64,000 bases of DNA from Fidelibacterota bacterium (GCA_947472795.1 CANJBL010000008.1:95889-159888); one strand, 5' to 3'. Positions 38,139 to 46,469 are shown, counted from the first letter of the stretch. The notes: generated by a model not told the origin, from the letters alone. Numbers and translations: made by a program.

Positions 38139-38978
38139 CTAGACATTCGGTTCTGAGATAACCGTATTGGCGAGCACGCCGATGCGCTCGATTTCCACTT
38201 CCACCTTGTCGCCGGGCTTCAGCCACTTGGGCGGCTTGCGGCCAGCGCCGACGCCCGCGGGTGTGCCTGTGGCAATGACGTCGCCGGGTTCGAGGTGCGT
38301 GAAGGTCGAGATATAGGTGATGAGGGCGGCCACCGAGAAGATCATCTCGCCCGTGTTGGCCTGCTGCACGACTTCACCATTGATGCGCGTTGTCAGCATC
38401 AGGTTCTGCGGATCTGGCACTTCCGAAGCCGGCACCAGCCACGGGCCGCAAGCCCCCGAGGAATCGAAGTTCTTGCCCGCGGTGAAAGAATGCTTCTGGA
38501 AATCGCGAATGCTGCCATCAAGAAAGCAGGTATATCCGGCGACGTGCGACAACGCACGCTCTTGCGGAATATGCCGCCCGCCCTTGCCGATGACAAAGGC
38601 GAGTTCTCCTTCGTAGTCGTAATCCGTGGAGGCGCTGGGTGCCACAATGGATTGGCGATGACCCACCAGCGACTGGGCCGTCCGCATGAACAAATTGGGA
38701 TTCGCGGGCGCTTCACCGCCCATTTCCTTGGCATGATCGTGGTAATTCCTGCCGATACAGATCACGCGCGCGGTATCCGGAATCACCTGCAACAGCACCA
38801 CATGATCCAAAGCGACAGTGGGTTTACGCTTGGAAGCCACAGCTTGCAGATTGCCCAGAGGACCCGTCGCCAGCACTGCGCGCAGGCTCGAGCCCGCGTC
38901 GGACAGGTCGATGATGTCATTGCCGATCACCGCGCCGAACCTGGGGCCGTGGGTGTATTCGTAGCTGACGAACTTCAT
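38139..38978 (-). CDS. fumarylacetoacetate hydrolase family protein
   Basis: Protein of 279 residues. The FAH fold metal ligands are in DYDYEGELAFVIGKGGRHI and SFTAGKNFDSSGACGPWLVP; ICIGRNYHDHAKEMGG and GDVIATGTPAGVGAGRKPP are also diagnostic. Members are hydrolases, decarboxylases or hydratases of acylpyruvates and hydroxylated aromatic breakdown products. It is 20 bp upstream of the oppB-like gene, so it heads the same operon. A tiny extension (MH) precedes the ATG at 38978; both starts are possible. Confidence 0.9.
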   Translation of the reverse strand: MKFVSYEYTHGPRFGAVIGNDIIDLSDAGSSLRAVLATGPLGNLQAVASKRKPTVALDHVVLLQVIPDTARVICIGRNYHDHAKEMGGEAPANPNLFMRTAQSLVGHRQSIVAPSASTDYDYEGELAFVIGKGGRHIPQERALSHVAGYTCFLDGSIRDFQKHSFTAGKNFDSSGACGPWLVPASEVPDPQNLMLTTRINGEVVQQANTGEMIFSVAALITYISTFTHLEPGDVIATGTPAGVGAGRKPPKWLKPGDKVEVEIERIGVLANTVISEPNV

Positions 38979-39027
38979 ATGCATGGGGCAACATTACCGC
39001 AGTTCGGTTTCAAGGGAGGCGAAGAAT

Positions 39028-39510
39028 TTATTTCGGTATGAGCACGGTATCGATAACGTGAATGAAGCCGTTATCGGCCGTGATGTCGGCCTTAATGATT
39101 TTAGCGTTATCGACGGTGACACCCTTGGTGGCGTCGATCAACAGCGAACCGCCCTCCATGGTCGCCGCTTCCAGACGTTTACCGAGGAAATCGCGCGACG
39201 TCGCTTTGCCGTCGACCAGATGGTACATAAGGATCGTCTTCAGCTTTTCCTTATTTTCCGGCTTCATCAGATTCTGCAACTGCTCGTGCGGAATTTTCGA
39301 GAAAGCATCGTCCGTCGGCGCGAAAATGGTGATCGGCCCGGGTGCGGAGAGCACTTCGGTCAACCCGGTGTTCTTGATGGCCGTGAGCAGGATGGTGAAG
39401 GTGCCCGCATCCTGCACCGTGCCCAGCAGGTCTTTGGCAAAAGCCTTGCCGCCGCAAGGCAGGACCAGCAGACAAGCCGCCAGAACTGAGGCGAAGAACG
39501 GGCGGTTCAT
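39028..39510 (-). CDS. exported fasciclin-domain protein
   Basis: Protein of 160 residues. Signal peptide FFASVLAACLLVLPCGGKAFA, then one FAS1 domain: FTILLTAIKNTGLTEVLSAPGPITIFAPTDDAF and VDGKATSRDFLGKRL, ending HVIDTVLIPK. Such proteins act in adhesion or the cell envelope. GAGGG eight bases before the ATG at 39510 supports this start over a GTG at 39525. The start lies 39 bp from the palindromic element at 39549. Confidence 0.9.
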   Translation of the reverse strand: MNRPFFASVLAACLLVLPCGGKAFAKDLLGTVQDAGTFTILLTAIKNTGLTEVLSAPGPITIFAPTDDAFSKIPHEQLQNLMKPENKEKLKTILMYHLVDGKATSRDFLGKRLEAATMEGGSLLIDATKGVTVDNAKIIKADITADNGFIHVIDTVLIPK

Positions 39511-39548
39511 AGGAAGGACCCTCACTTTGAATTCCGAAGCAACAACGC

Positions 39549-39716
39549 CTAGTGGTCCGATTCTAACATTCGCATTCCATTTCCGGGGACCGGCCTGCGA
39601 ATGTTAGAATCAAAGGACCACTAGAAAGCTATTTGTCTCGTGGAGCTTACGATTTGACATTCGCCACTCGCTTTTCTTCCGCTAGCCAGGTAGCGAATGT
39701 CAAATCTGCTCCACGA
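39549..39716. repeat. tandem two-hairpin interspersed element, copy 2
   Basis: Same architecture as 4137-4302 with other stem sequences. Hairpin A: outer arms CTAGTGGTCC (39549-39558) and GGACCACTAG (39615-39624), perfect; inner arms GATTCTAACATTCGCA (39559-39574) and its complement (39596-39611); AAA unpaired at 39612-39614. A 12-nt spacer (39625-39636). Hairpin B: CTCGTGGAGC (from 39637) with its complement GCTCCACGA (39708-39716); inner 14-bp arms GATTTGACATTCGC (39651-39664) and 39693-39706; four unpaired bases on the 5' side. Both inner stems share ACATTCGC or CATTCGC. It lies between the fasciclin gene and the small hypothetical gene. Confidence 0.9.
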
Positions 39717-39783
39717 TGAGTGTAGCGGTCGAGGGCCGGAGAACAAGGCGCGAGAAATCGGCGAGATCAGGAAGTGAAGCGAC

Positions 39784-40059
39784 ATGAGTAAAGACACGGG
39801 GCGTAAAACGGGGCACGACCCCGCCCCGCCGAAAGAAAACCGCGAGATGTACGGCGAAATCGCCGCCCTCGTCGCCGCATTGGCCCAGGCCTTCGCCATC
39901 AAAGACAGTGATGCCGCCGCAGCCGTGGAGTCGGGCGCCATGACCTTGGGTTTTGCCGAGGACGCCAACGGCAACCGCTACATGGCTGCGGCTTATCAAG
40001 GTAAGGAAGCGCGGGTCTATCAGGACGCCATCAAGCACCCCTCCCAGCAGCCGACCTGA
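39784..40059 (+). CDS. small hypothetical protein
   Basis: Protein of 91 residues, no family recognised. The N-terminus is charged (MSKDTGRKTGHDPAPPKENREMYGE), followed by an alanine-rich helix (IAALVAALAQAFAIKDSDAAAAVESG) and a short mixed segment ending KEARVYQDAIKHPSQQPT. No membrane segment or signal peptide is apparent. It sits alone between palindromic copy 2 and the marR-like gene. The codon use and clear start suggest a real gene but function is open. Confidence 0.6.
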   Translation: MSKDTGRKTGHDPAPPKENREMYGEIAALVAALAQAFAIKDSDAAAAVESGAMTLGFAEDANGNRYMAAAYQGKEARVYQDAIKHPSQQPT

Positions 40060-40086
40060 CTCTCCGGCTATTCCGCCGCCTCATTT

Positions 40087-40104
40087 ATAGTGTATATGCA
40101 CTAT
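40087..40104. promoter_or_regulatory. probable MarR autoregulatory operator
   Basis: ATAGTGTATATGCACTAT, an imperfect 18-bp palindrome, ends one base before the ATG of the MarR-like gene. A related palindrome GATGTATATACATC lies at 40580-40593, inside the last codons of the same gene. Both share a TGTATAT core, as expected of one repressor's sites. Confidence 0.55.
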
Positions 40105-40105
40105 T

Positions 40106-40597
40106 ATGAGCCGCTCATATCGCCGCCAAGAGCCCGCGCCGGAGCCTATTGCGCCGGATTCCCTGCTGGAAGTTTGCCTTTGCCACCATGCCCGGCGCAC
40201 CGCGCGGGCCGTTACGCGCCTCTTCGATGACGCCTTACGGCCTTCGGGCCTCAGCGCCGGCCAGTTCAATATCTTGGCTGCCATCGGCGCGCGGGTAGGT
40301 GTTTCGGCCGCAGATGTTGCGCGTGTGCTGGCCATGGATCCCACCACCCTGAGCCGCAACCTTAAACTACTGCAAAGGCTGGGATATTTGTCTGTAGAAG
40401 TGGGCGCCGGACGGCGCGGCGGCAGCCTTTCCCTCACCTACGGCGGACGGACGGCTTTCAATAACGCCACCCTACTTTGGCGAGAGGCGCAGAGCCGGCT
40501 CTTCGCCGGGTTAGGTGGATCGGCGGCCGGTGCCGTCCTGCAGGCTCTGGAAAACCTAACGCGGGTAGCTACAGATAATGATGTATATACATCCTAA
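40106..40597 (+). CDS. MarR-family transcriptional regulator
   Basis: Protein of 163 residues. A winged helix domain: AGQFNILAAIGARVGVSAADVARVLAMDPTTLSRNLKLLQRLGYLSVE with the recognition helix around TTLSRNL, then the wing GRRGGSLSLTYGGRTAF. N-terminal and C-terminal helices would form the dimer. MarR proteins repress genes for resistance or catabolism until a ligand binds. The overlapping upstream palindrome suggests autorepression. Downstream lies the cNMP/TPR gene, 119 bp away. Confidence 0.9.
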   Translation: MSRSYRRQEPAPEPIAPDSLLEVCLCHHARRTARAVTRLFDDALRPSGLSAGQFNILAAIGARVGVSAADVARVLAMDPTTLSRNLKLLQRLGYLSVEVGAGRRGGSLSLTYGGRTAFNNATLLWREAQSRLFAGLGGSAAGAVLQALENLTRVATDNDVYTS

Positions 40598-40716
40598 AAT
40601 AGGACTCATGAGAGGCTGACGAGGGCGCAGCCCGACTTAAGATTTATTAAACCGTTTCCTCCGACACTCCCAACCGGTGTCACGCAGAGCCCAACCTGCG
40701 TCAGGGGATCAGCCTC

Positions 40717-42675
40717 GTGAGAACGGTTACAAAAACCTACAAAGACAGCGAGATCATTTACCGCCAGGGCGATGCCAGCCATTGGGCCTTCGAGGTCCTG
40801 GAAGGTTCTGTTGAACTGGTGAAGGAGGGCCCAGAAGGCCCGACCGTTATGGCGCGCCTGAAAGCCGGCGAGTTGTTCGGCGAGATGGGCATCCTCGACA
40901 ACACGCCGCGTTCCAGTGCGGCCCGTGCGCGCGGCGCTGTCACCGTTAAAGCCATTCCCCGCGATGAATTCCTGCGCCAGATGGAAGCCGATCCTTCGAC
41001 GGCGCTGAAGGTCATGACCAAATTGGCGCGGCGCATGCGTTCGCCTGAAGGCGGCGATGCGATTCGCGCAGCCGCTTATCAGTCCGCCGTCGCCAACCTG
41101 CCAGTCCCTGTTTCCAACGAGCCCTTTATCGCGCCGCCTCCCGTGCGCGTGGGCCGTCCGCTGCCGCTGAACCTCATCGGCGAGCGCAAGCCGAACTTCA
41201 TGGAAAAGATTTTCGACGCCGTCGTGAAAGATCCGACGCGCCGTCCCGGCAAAAAAGCGAAGAACCCGCCGCCGGCCGATGTGCTGATCCTGGTTGGCAG
41301 GATTCGTGACGACTATGAAGACATCCAGCACAAAGCAATTGTCACGGCGCTGGACGGTATTCCCGGCATCCGCGTGGTCAGCCTCGACCGCGATCTGACA
41401 AAAGCCTTCCCGACGCTGGTGGAACCAGGCTCCACGCTCAACGAAGATCTCATGAAGCGCGCGACGCGCGATGCGCGCGCCTGGATGAGCGATCAGAACG
41501 CCGACCTTCTCATCTGGGGAAATATCGATTCCACCGGACGCAATATCGAACTGCACTTCACCGCCACCGCGTCGAGCCCCGGCGAACGGCCCGGCCGCTT
41601 CACCGCGCTCAACCTGCTGACGGTGCCGGTGGATTTCTATACCGACTGGGTGCCGCTGATTCGTGCTGTCGCGCTCGCTGCCACCGATCCACGCAGCTTC
41701 CCGCAAGGGCGCATCCTGCGCTCGGCTTTGCCCGCGCTGGCGCAAGCCGCGCGTGCCATGGGTCTCGATCCCTCTGCTGCCATGGAGCCTTTGGAACGCG
41801 CCTCTGTGCTATTCTGCTACGGCAACACGTGTGCCGCGGCGGCACTGCTCGAAGGCGACCGCAGCTGGTACCACACTGCTGTCGAAGCCTGGCGCACCGC
41901 CATCGACCTCGCCGGCCAGGAACAAGGACCGCTGCTGGGCCAGCTTTATCAGCAGTTGGGCCTTGTGCTGCAGATCATCGCCGAACGCTCGAACGATGCC
42001 GATTGTCTCGAACAAGCCGCAGATGCTTATCGCCGCGCGCTGATGCATATCTCGCGCCGCCGCCAGACCCTGGACTGGGGCTTGGTGAAGTACCGCCTCG
42101 GCTGCGTACTCTACAAGATCGACATGGCCATCGGCGACGACAACGCGCTGCGTGAAGCCATTCATGCCTGCCAGGCCTCACGCCAGGTCTTCAACCGCTA
42201 CACTCATCCCATCCGTTGGTCGGAAGTCTCCAATACACTCGCGCAGATTTTGCAGGTGTATGGCGACAACGTGCGCAGCATGCCGGTGCTTGAATATGCG
42301 GTAAAATGCTGTGTTTCAGCGTTGCAAGTCCGCACGCCCGATACGGCGCCGCTGCAGTGGGCTTCCATCCAGAACACGCTGGGCTCCGCCTTGTTCCTGC
42401 TCGCCAAGCACTCCGGTGAATGGGACTACATGCGCCAGTCCTCGGAAGCTTTTCGTTTCGCGCTCATGGTCTATAAGGATCATGGTGCTGCGCGCATGGC
42501 CATCATCACCGAACGCAACCTGAATCGTGCCGAGAAGCAGATCCATACCTCGCACGAGCAGCACATGAGCGATCCGGTCTGGGCCCAGAGCTTCAACATC
42601 ACCGACGACGAGAGTTACGACTGGAACGCCTTCCTCGACGGCTCCACCGGCGGCCAGATCAGCGAAGTCGCTTAA
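40717..42675 (+). CDS. cyclic-nucleotide-binding domain protein with C-terminal TPR region
   Basis: Protein of 652 residues. Residues 1-115 are a cNMP-binding beta-barrel: RQGDASHWAFEVLEGSVELVK and the phosphate-cassette-like GELFGEMGILDNTPRSSAARA. A middle domain (about 185-320) starts PPADVLILVGRIRDDYEDIQHKAI and resembles none I can name. From about residue 350 to the end it is helical repeats like TPRs (SWYHTAVEAWRTAIDLAG, LEQAADAYRRALMHISRR). There is no DNA-binding or kinase domain. It could be a cyclic-nucleotide or c-di-GMP-responsive scaffold. The start is the GTG at 40717. Confidence 0.78.
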   Translation: MRTVTKTYKDSEIIYRQGDASHWAFEVLEGSVELVKEGPEGPTVMARLKAGELFGEMGILDNTPRSSAARARGAVTVKAIPRDEFLRQMEADPSTALKVMTKLARRMRSPEGGDAIRAAAYQSAVANLPVPVSNEPFIAPPPVRVGRPLPLNLIGERKPNFMEKIFDAVVKDPTRRPGKKAKNPPPADVLILVGRIRDDYEDIQHKAIVTALDGIPGIRVVSLDRDLTKAFPTLVEPGSTLNEDLMKRATRDARAWMSDQNADLLIWGNIDSTGRNIELHFTATASSPGERPGRFTALNLLTVPVDFYTDWVPLIRAVALAATDPRSFPQGRILRSALPALAQAARAMGLDPSAAMEPLERASVLFCYGNTCAAAALLEGDRSWYHTAVEAWRTAIDLAGQEQGPLLGQLYQQLGLVLQIIAERSNDADCLEQAADAYRRALMHISRRRQTLDWGLVKYRLGCVLYKIDMAIGDDNALREAIHACQASRQVFNRYTHPIRWSEVSNTLAQILQVYGDNVRSMPVLEYAVKCCVSALQVRTPDTAPLQWASIQNTLGSALFLLAKHSGEWDYMRQSSEAFRFALMVYKDHGAARMAIITERNLNRAEKQIHTSHEQHMSDPVWAQSFNITDDESYDWNAFLDGSTGGQISEVA

Positions 42676-42711
42676 GCCACCGTCTTCATTTTGCGCTAGA
42701 GTGACTGGGTC

Positions 42712-44217
42712 ATGACTCAGCCGCGCCTTCTCGCCATCGACCAGGGCACGACCTCGACACGCGCCGTCATCTTTGATGCGCGCGGGCGCCCCTTGGCTGT
42801 GGCCCAGGAACCTTTGCGCCAGATTTATCCCGCCGATGGCTGGGTGGAACACGACCCCGAGGAAATCTGGCAGGCCGTGTTGAAAGTCTGCCGCGCTGTC
42901 ATCGCTCAGACCGGCGGTGCGGACGGCGTTGCTGCGATCGGGATCACCAACCAGCGCGAAACCTCTGTTGTGTGGGAGCGGCGCTCAGGCACACCCATCA
43001 CCAACGCCATCGTATGGCAGGATCGGCGCGGCGCGCCCTTGTGCGCGGCCTTGCGCGAGGCCGGCCATGAAGGTGCCATCCAGAACAAAACCGGCCTGCT
43101 CATCGATTCCTATTTTTCCGCCACCAAGGTGCAATGGATCCTCGACAACGTGCCGGACGCACGCCGCCGCGCGGAGAAAGGCGAGCTGGCCTTCGGCACC
43201 ATCGACTGCTTCCTTCTCTGGCGCCTGACCGGCGGCAAGGTGCATGCGACCGATGCGACCAACGCGGCGCGCACGATGCTCTACGATATCCACGCCGGAC
43301 GGTGGGACAGCGCCTTGCTCGACCTTTTCGCTGTGCCGCCGGCGCTGTTGCCCGATGTGCGCGATACCTCCGGCGATTTCGGCGAGACAGAATCCGATCT
43401 TTTCGGCCGCGCCATTCCCATCCGCGCGCTGGTGGGCGATCAGCAAGGCGCGCTTGTCGGGCAAGCCTGTTTTACGCCGGGCATGGTGAAGAGCACATAC
43501 GGCACGGGCTGCTTTGTGCTGGTGAACACCGGCACGAAAGCCTTGCCGTCGCGTCACCGTCTGCTCACGACCATCGCGTATCGCCTCAAGGGCGCGACCA
43601 CCTATGCGCTGGAAGGCAGCATTTTCAACGCCGGCACAGTCATCCAATGGCTGCGCGATCAAGCCAAGATGCTGGGCCACGCGTCCGAGTCCGAACGCTT
43701 CGCTGCTGAATTGGACGACGCGGGCATCCAGCAGAAAGAGAAAGGCGGGCGTGTCTACTTTGTGCCGGCATTTACAGGCCTCGGCGCGCCGCACTGGGAC
43801 CCTCACGCCCGCGGCGCCATCCTCGGCCTGACGCGCGACTCGGGCATCGGTCATATCGTGCGCGCCGGTCTGGAAGCGGTCTGCTATCAGACGTGCGATC
43901 TGCTCACGGCCTTGCGCCAGGACGGCATTGCCGTGCCGCCTGCCTTGCGTGTCGATGGCGGCATGATCGCCAATCGTTGGCTTTTGCAGTTCCTGGCCGA
44001 CGTCACCGATATCCCTGTGGAGCGGCCTGTCTATGCCGAGACGACAGTGTTGGGCGCGGCCTTTCTCGCCGGGCTGGGAGGCGGTGTCTTCGCGTCCTTG
44101 GATGACATCAAAACCGCGTGGCAGCTGGATTTCCGCGCGGTGCCCCGCATGGCGGATGAGACGCGCGACGGTCTGCTCAAGGGTTGGCACGATGCCGTAC
44201 GGCGCGTGAAAAATTAA
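42712..44217 (+). CDS. glpK: glycerol kinase
   Basis: Protein of 501 residues, the usual GlpK length. FGGY-family motifs: [61 protein letters not shown] and [28 protein letters not shown]. It phosphorylates glycerol to glycerol 3-phosphate in the cytoplasm. No glpD or glpF is adjacent. The ATG at 42712 follows the cNMP/TPR gene by 36 bp, so co-transcription is possible. Confidence 0.96.
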   Translation: MTQPRLLAIDQGTTSTRAVIFDARGRPLAVAQEPLRQIYPADGWVEHDPEEIWQAVLKVCRAVIAQTGGADGVAAIGITNQRETSVVWERRSGTPITNAIVWQDRRGAPLCAALREAGHEGAIQNKTGLLIDSYFSATKVQWILDNVPDARRRAEKGELAFGTIDCFLLWRLTGGKVHATDATNAARTMLYDIHAGRWDSALLDLFAVPPALLPDVRDTSGDFGETESDLFGRAIPIRALVGDQQGALVGQACFTPGMVKSTYGTGCFVLVNTGTKALPSRHRLLTTIAYRLKGATTYALEGSIFNAGTVIQWLRDQAKMLGHASESERFAAELDDAGIQQKEKGGRVYFVPAFTGLGAPHWDPHARGAILGLTRDSGIGHIVRAGLEAVCYQTCDLLTALRQDGIAVPPALRVDGGMIANRWLLQFLADVTDIPVERPVYAETTVLGAAFLAGLGGGVFASLDDIKTAWQLDFRAVPRMADETRDGLLKGWHDAVRRVKN

Positions 44218-44397
44218 AGCCTGTGTGCGCGCCTCTTCGCGGTGTGCACTGCAAAATGGTTTTGCCCCGATCTAATTTGTATTTCGCAAATCGCGTGCAT
44301 TGGGCGCGCTGCACCCGGACTCCGTTTGGTTGGTCAAAAAAGATGGTGTAGAGTTTCAAGCTCTGGGGTGGGGATTTTCAAAGGTTTTTATCATCCG

Positions 44398-44934
44398 ATG
44401 CAGTCGTCTTCTTCGGCGGGTTCCGCCAAGACGGGCGTGACCGCTAAGGTTAAGTGGTTTAACCCGGCGAAAGGTTTCGGGTTTGTAGCGCCGATGGATG
44501 GGTCGGCGGATGCATTCCTGCATATTTCAGTCGTGCAACGCGCGGGCCTGCGTACATTACGTCAGGGCGCGACGCTCACGTGCGATCTGACGGACGGTCC
44601 ACGCGGACCGCAAGTGGCCATCATCGGCTCCGTCGATGACTCCACCGTGTCCGACGACATGCCGCCGACCGACGAAGAGGAAGTAGTCCTCGAAGGCGAG
44701 ATCAAATTCTTCGCGGTCGATAAGGGTTACGGTTTCGGCATGCCCATGGGCGGCGGTGACGATGTGTTCATCGGCATCGGTGCCCTGCAGCGCTCGAATC
44801 TCGACCGGCTGGAGTCGGGGCAACGCGTGCGTATGCATGTGCGCCCCGGCAAGAAAGGGCCCATGGCCGTGCGTGTTGAGATTCTCGCGCAGGCGCCGCA
44901 GGGCCATCAGCCGCAGTACGAGCACCAACATTAG
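44398..44934 (+). CDS. double cold-shock-domain protein
   Basis: Protein of 178 residues with two cold-shock folds. The first holds VKWFNPAKGFGFVAPMDGSADAFLHISVV (RNP1 KGFGFV, RNP2 AFLHI), the second IKFFAVDKGYGFGMPMGGGDDVFIGI (RNP1-like KGYGFG). An acidic linker DDMPPTDEEEVV joins them. Two-CSD proteins are common in alphaproteobacteria and bind RNA or ssDNA in cold or stationary phase. The ATG at 44398 is right after a 180-bp gap; longer frames upstream run through non-coding sequence. The C-terminus is His-rich. Confidence 0.9.
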   Translation: MQSSSSAGSAKTGVTAKVKWFNPAKGFGFVAPMDGSADAFLHISVVQRAGLRTLRQGATLTCDLTDGPRGPQVAIIGSVDDSTVSDDMPPTDEEEVVLEGEIKFFAVDKGYGFGMPMGGGDDVFIGIGALQRSNLDRLESGQRVRMHVRPGKKGPMAVRVEILAQAPQGHQPQYEHQH

Positions 44935-44935
44935 A

Positions 44936-45036
44936 GCGTCGTGCCGAAAAGTGGGAACCGGTTTTCGGCATAACGACGCGACCAAACAATAAATTGGAGC
45001 AAGCATCCGATTCCACCTTAACGCTGCTTGCTCCAA
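44936..45036. repeat. palindromic interspersed element of another family (RIME-like)
   Basis: Two hairpins in series just after the cold-shock gene. First: GCGTCG-T-GCCGAAAA (44936-44950) pairs with TTTTCGGC-ATAA-CGACGC (44962-44979) around GTGGGAACCGG. Second: TTGGAGCAAGC (44994-45004) and its perfect complement (45026-45036) around a 21-nt loop. The loop word GAAAAGTGGGAACCGG recalls intergenic mosaic elements of Rhizobiales such as RIME, from memory. Again a bulge richer on the 3' side of the first hairpin is seen. Confidence 0.75.
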
Positions 45037-45185
45037 ATATTTTCGCGTAAGGAATGCCATTGCCGCCTGCGTTTCTCGTGCGGGCGTCCATGATCCACGG
45101 CGGGAACAGCTAACAAGATTGTAAGCTCGCTGCCCAACTTGAAACACAATTTGCCCGGATAGTCTCAGGGTGCTTGAGTGTTTTA

Positions 45186-45272
45186 CGGTCCTCGAAGGAC
45201 CGCCGGTGGATCGGCCGGGCCGCTTCCCCTCCCCCTCATCCCCAAACGGCTTTGTCGATCCACCGCTTTTTT
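45186..45272 (+). ncRNA. candidate small RNA or terminator-like structure
   Basis: CGGTCCT-CGA-AGGACCG (45186-45202) is followed by a 12-bp stem, CGGTGGATCGGC (45204-45215) with GTCGATCCACCG (45254-45265), one G.U pair, then CTTTTTT. The 38-nt loop holds CTTCCCCTCCCCCTC, which could pair with Shine-Dalgarno sequences. A TTGAAA at 45139 is a weak -35 candidate with no good -10. It lies in the 470-bp gap between the cold-shock and irr genes; the remainder, beyond the element at 44936-45036, holds only the irr promoter region. Confidence 0.35.
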
Positions 45273-45403
45273 CCCGCCGCCAGAGGCGGAAGATGTTCGT
45301 CTCATCTCACCACTTCAAAAAGTTTCTAAAGAAGCCTATGTATGGGCGGTGACGGCGCCTGTTTTGTATGCAGCGGCGCGGTCATGCGTAAAGTGAAGGC
45401 ATC

Positions 45404-45826
45404 ATGCGCCAGAAGAAATCGGCTCTTGCCAGTGTGACTGTTCTCGAACGCCTGCGGGCGGCGGGATTGCGCCCAACGCGTCAGCGTTTGGCCTTGGCCA
45501 AGCTGCTATTCGCGCGCGGTCACCGGCATGTCAGCGCTGAGCAGCTTTTCAACGAAGCGCGCGGCCAGCGTGTCGATGTCTCCCTCGCCACGGTCTATAA
45601 CGCCCTGCACGATTTCACGGGCAAAGGCCTCTTGCGCGAGATCTCTATCGACTCCAGCAGTTCCTATTTCGACACCAACACCGGCAATCACCATCATTTC
45701 TACTTTGAGCGCACAGGCCGCCTCGAGGACATCGCCTCGGACCAGGTGAGCATCTCTGCCCTTCCCTCCGCCCCTGGCGGCGCCGAAATCAGCCGCGTGG
45801 ACGTCATTATCCGCGTGAAAGCCTAA
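45404..45826 (+). CDS. irr: Fur-family iron response regulator Irr
   Basis: Protein of 140 residues. The winged-helix region reads LRAAGLRPTRQRLALAKLLFARGHRHVSAEQLFNEA and VDVSLATVYNALHDFTGKGLLREI, which is Irr rather than Fur/Zur; the HHH motif in TNTGNHHHFYFE binds metal/heme. The N-terminal GCPW-type heme motif of Bradyrhizobium Irr is absent, so heme-induced decay may depend on the HHH site only. Irr represses or activates iron-dependent genes under low iron. An ICE-like box lies downstream at 45864. Confidence 0.9.
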   Translation: MRQKKSALASVTVLERLRAAGLRPTRQRLALAKLLFARGHRHVSAEQLFNEARGQRVDVSLATVYNALHDFTGKGLLREISIDSSSSYFDTNTGNHHHFYFERTGRLEDIASDQVSISALPSAPGGAEISRVDVIIRVKA

Positions 45827-45863
45827 CGGCTTAGCGTTCGCGGCGCGCCTCGCGCCTCCTTAA

Positions 45864-45880
45864 TTTAGAATTATTCTAAA
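45864..45880. promoter_or_regulatory. iron control element (ICE-like) operator for Irr
   Basis: TTTAGAATTATTCTAAA, a perfect 17-bp palindrome (TTTAGAA, three bases, TTCTAAA), lies between irr and the rubrerythrin gene, about 100 bp upstream of the latter. It matches the form I know for ICE boxes bound by Irr. It should control the rubrerythrin operon. Confidence 0.72.
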
Positions 45881-45982
45881 CTGCTTGACTTGAGGTTAGC
45901 GCTGGCCTAAATGTGGCAGTGTGAATGCAGCCGAATTCATGCGGCTGTCTTCGTCCCATTCAACGCATCACAGGAGGGCTCC

Positions 45983-46402
45983 ATGGCAAACCTCAAAGGT
46001 TCCAAAACCGAAGACAACTTGAAGGCCGCTTTCGCCGGCGAAAGCCAGGCGAACCGCCGTTATCTCTACTTCGCACAGAAGGCCGACGTCGAAGGCCAGA
46101 ACGAAGTCTCGGCGCTGTTCCGCTCCACGGCGGAAGGCGAAACCGGTCACGCCTTCGGCCACCTTGAGTATCTCGAAGCTGTCGGCGACCCGGCCACCGG
46201 TTATCCCATCGGTGAAACCCGCGAGAACTTGAAGGCCTCCGTCGCTGGCGAAACCCACGAGTACACCGACATGTACCCGGGCATGGCCAAGTCCGCCCGC
46301 GAAGAAGGCTTCGACGAAATCGCCGACTGGTTCGAAACCCTGGCGAAGGCCGAGAAGTCCCACGCCGGCCGCTTCCAGAAGGCCCTCGATACACTCAGCT
46401 AA
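45983..46402 (+). CDS. rubrerythrin family protein
   Basis: Protein of 139 residues, only the four-helix diiron domain and no C-terminal rubredoxin part. Diiron Glu/His ligands: [56 protein letters not shown] and [16 protein letters not shown]. It is probably a peroxide scavenger or an iron-storage-like protein. An AGGAGG precedes the ATG at 45983. ICE-like box upstream, a terminator after it, then two partner genes. Confidence 0.93.
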   Translation: MANLKGSKTEDNLKAAFAGESQANRRYLYFAQKADVEGQNEVSALFRSTAEGETGHAFGHLEYLEAVGDPATGYPIGETRENLKASVAGETHEYTDMYPGMAKSAREEGFDEIADWFETLAKAEKSHAGRFQKALDTLS

Positions 46403-46427
46403 ACCGGCAGTTCGATCGCGTTTAAAA

Positions 46428-46469
46428 AACCGGCCGGCTTAAAAAGAAAGTCGGTCGGTTTATTTTTTT
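46428..46469 (+). terminator. intrinsic terminator after rubrerythrin gene
   Basis: A 13-bp stem, AACCGGCCGGCTT (46428-46440) with AAGTCGGTCGGTT (46448-46460), all pairs closed with two G.U, loop of seven, then a T run to 46469. It should stop most transcripts, so the following Fe-S gene would be made at a lower level by read-through. Confidence 0.9.

Noticed and set aside
40606..41745. 379-codon minus-strand frame across the cNMP/TPR gene
   Set aside because: His/Arg-rich shadow without family features; the plus-strand frame is longer and has a cNMP-binding motif.
42985..44190. 401-codon minus-strand frame across glpK
   Set aside because: Antisense shadow; GlpK is complete on the plus strand.
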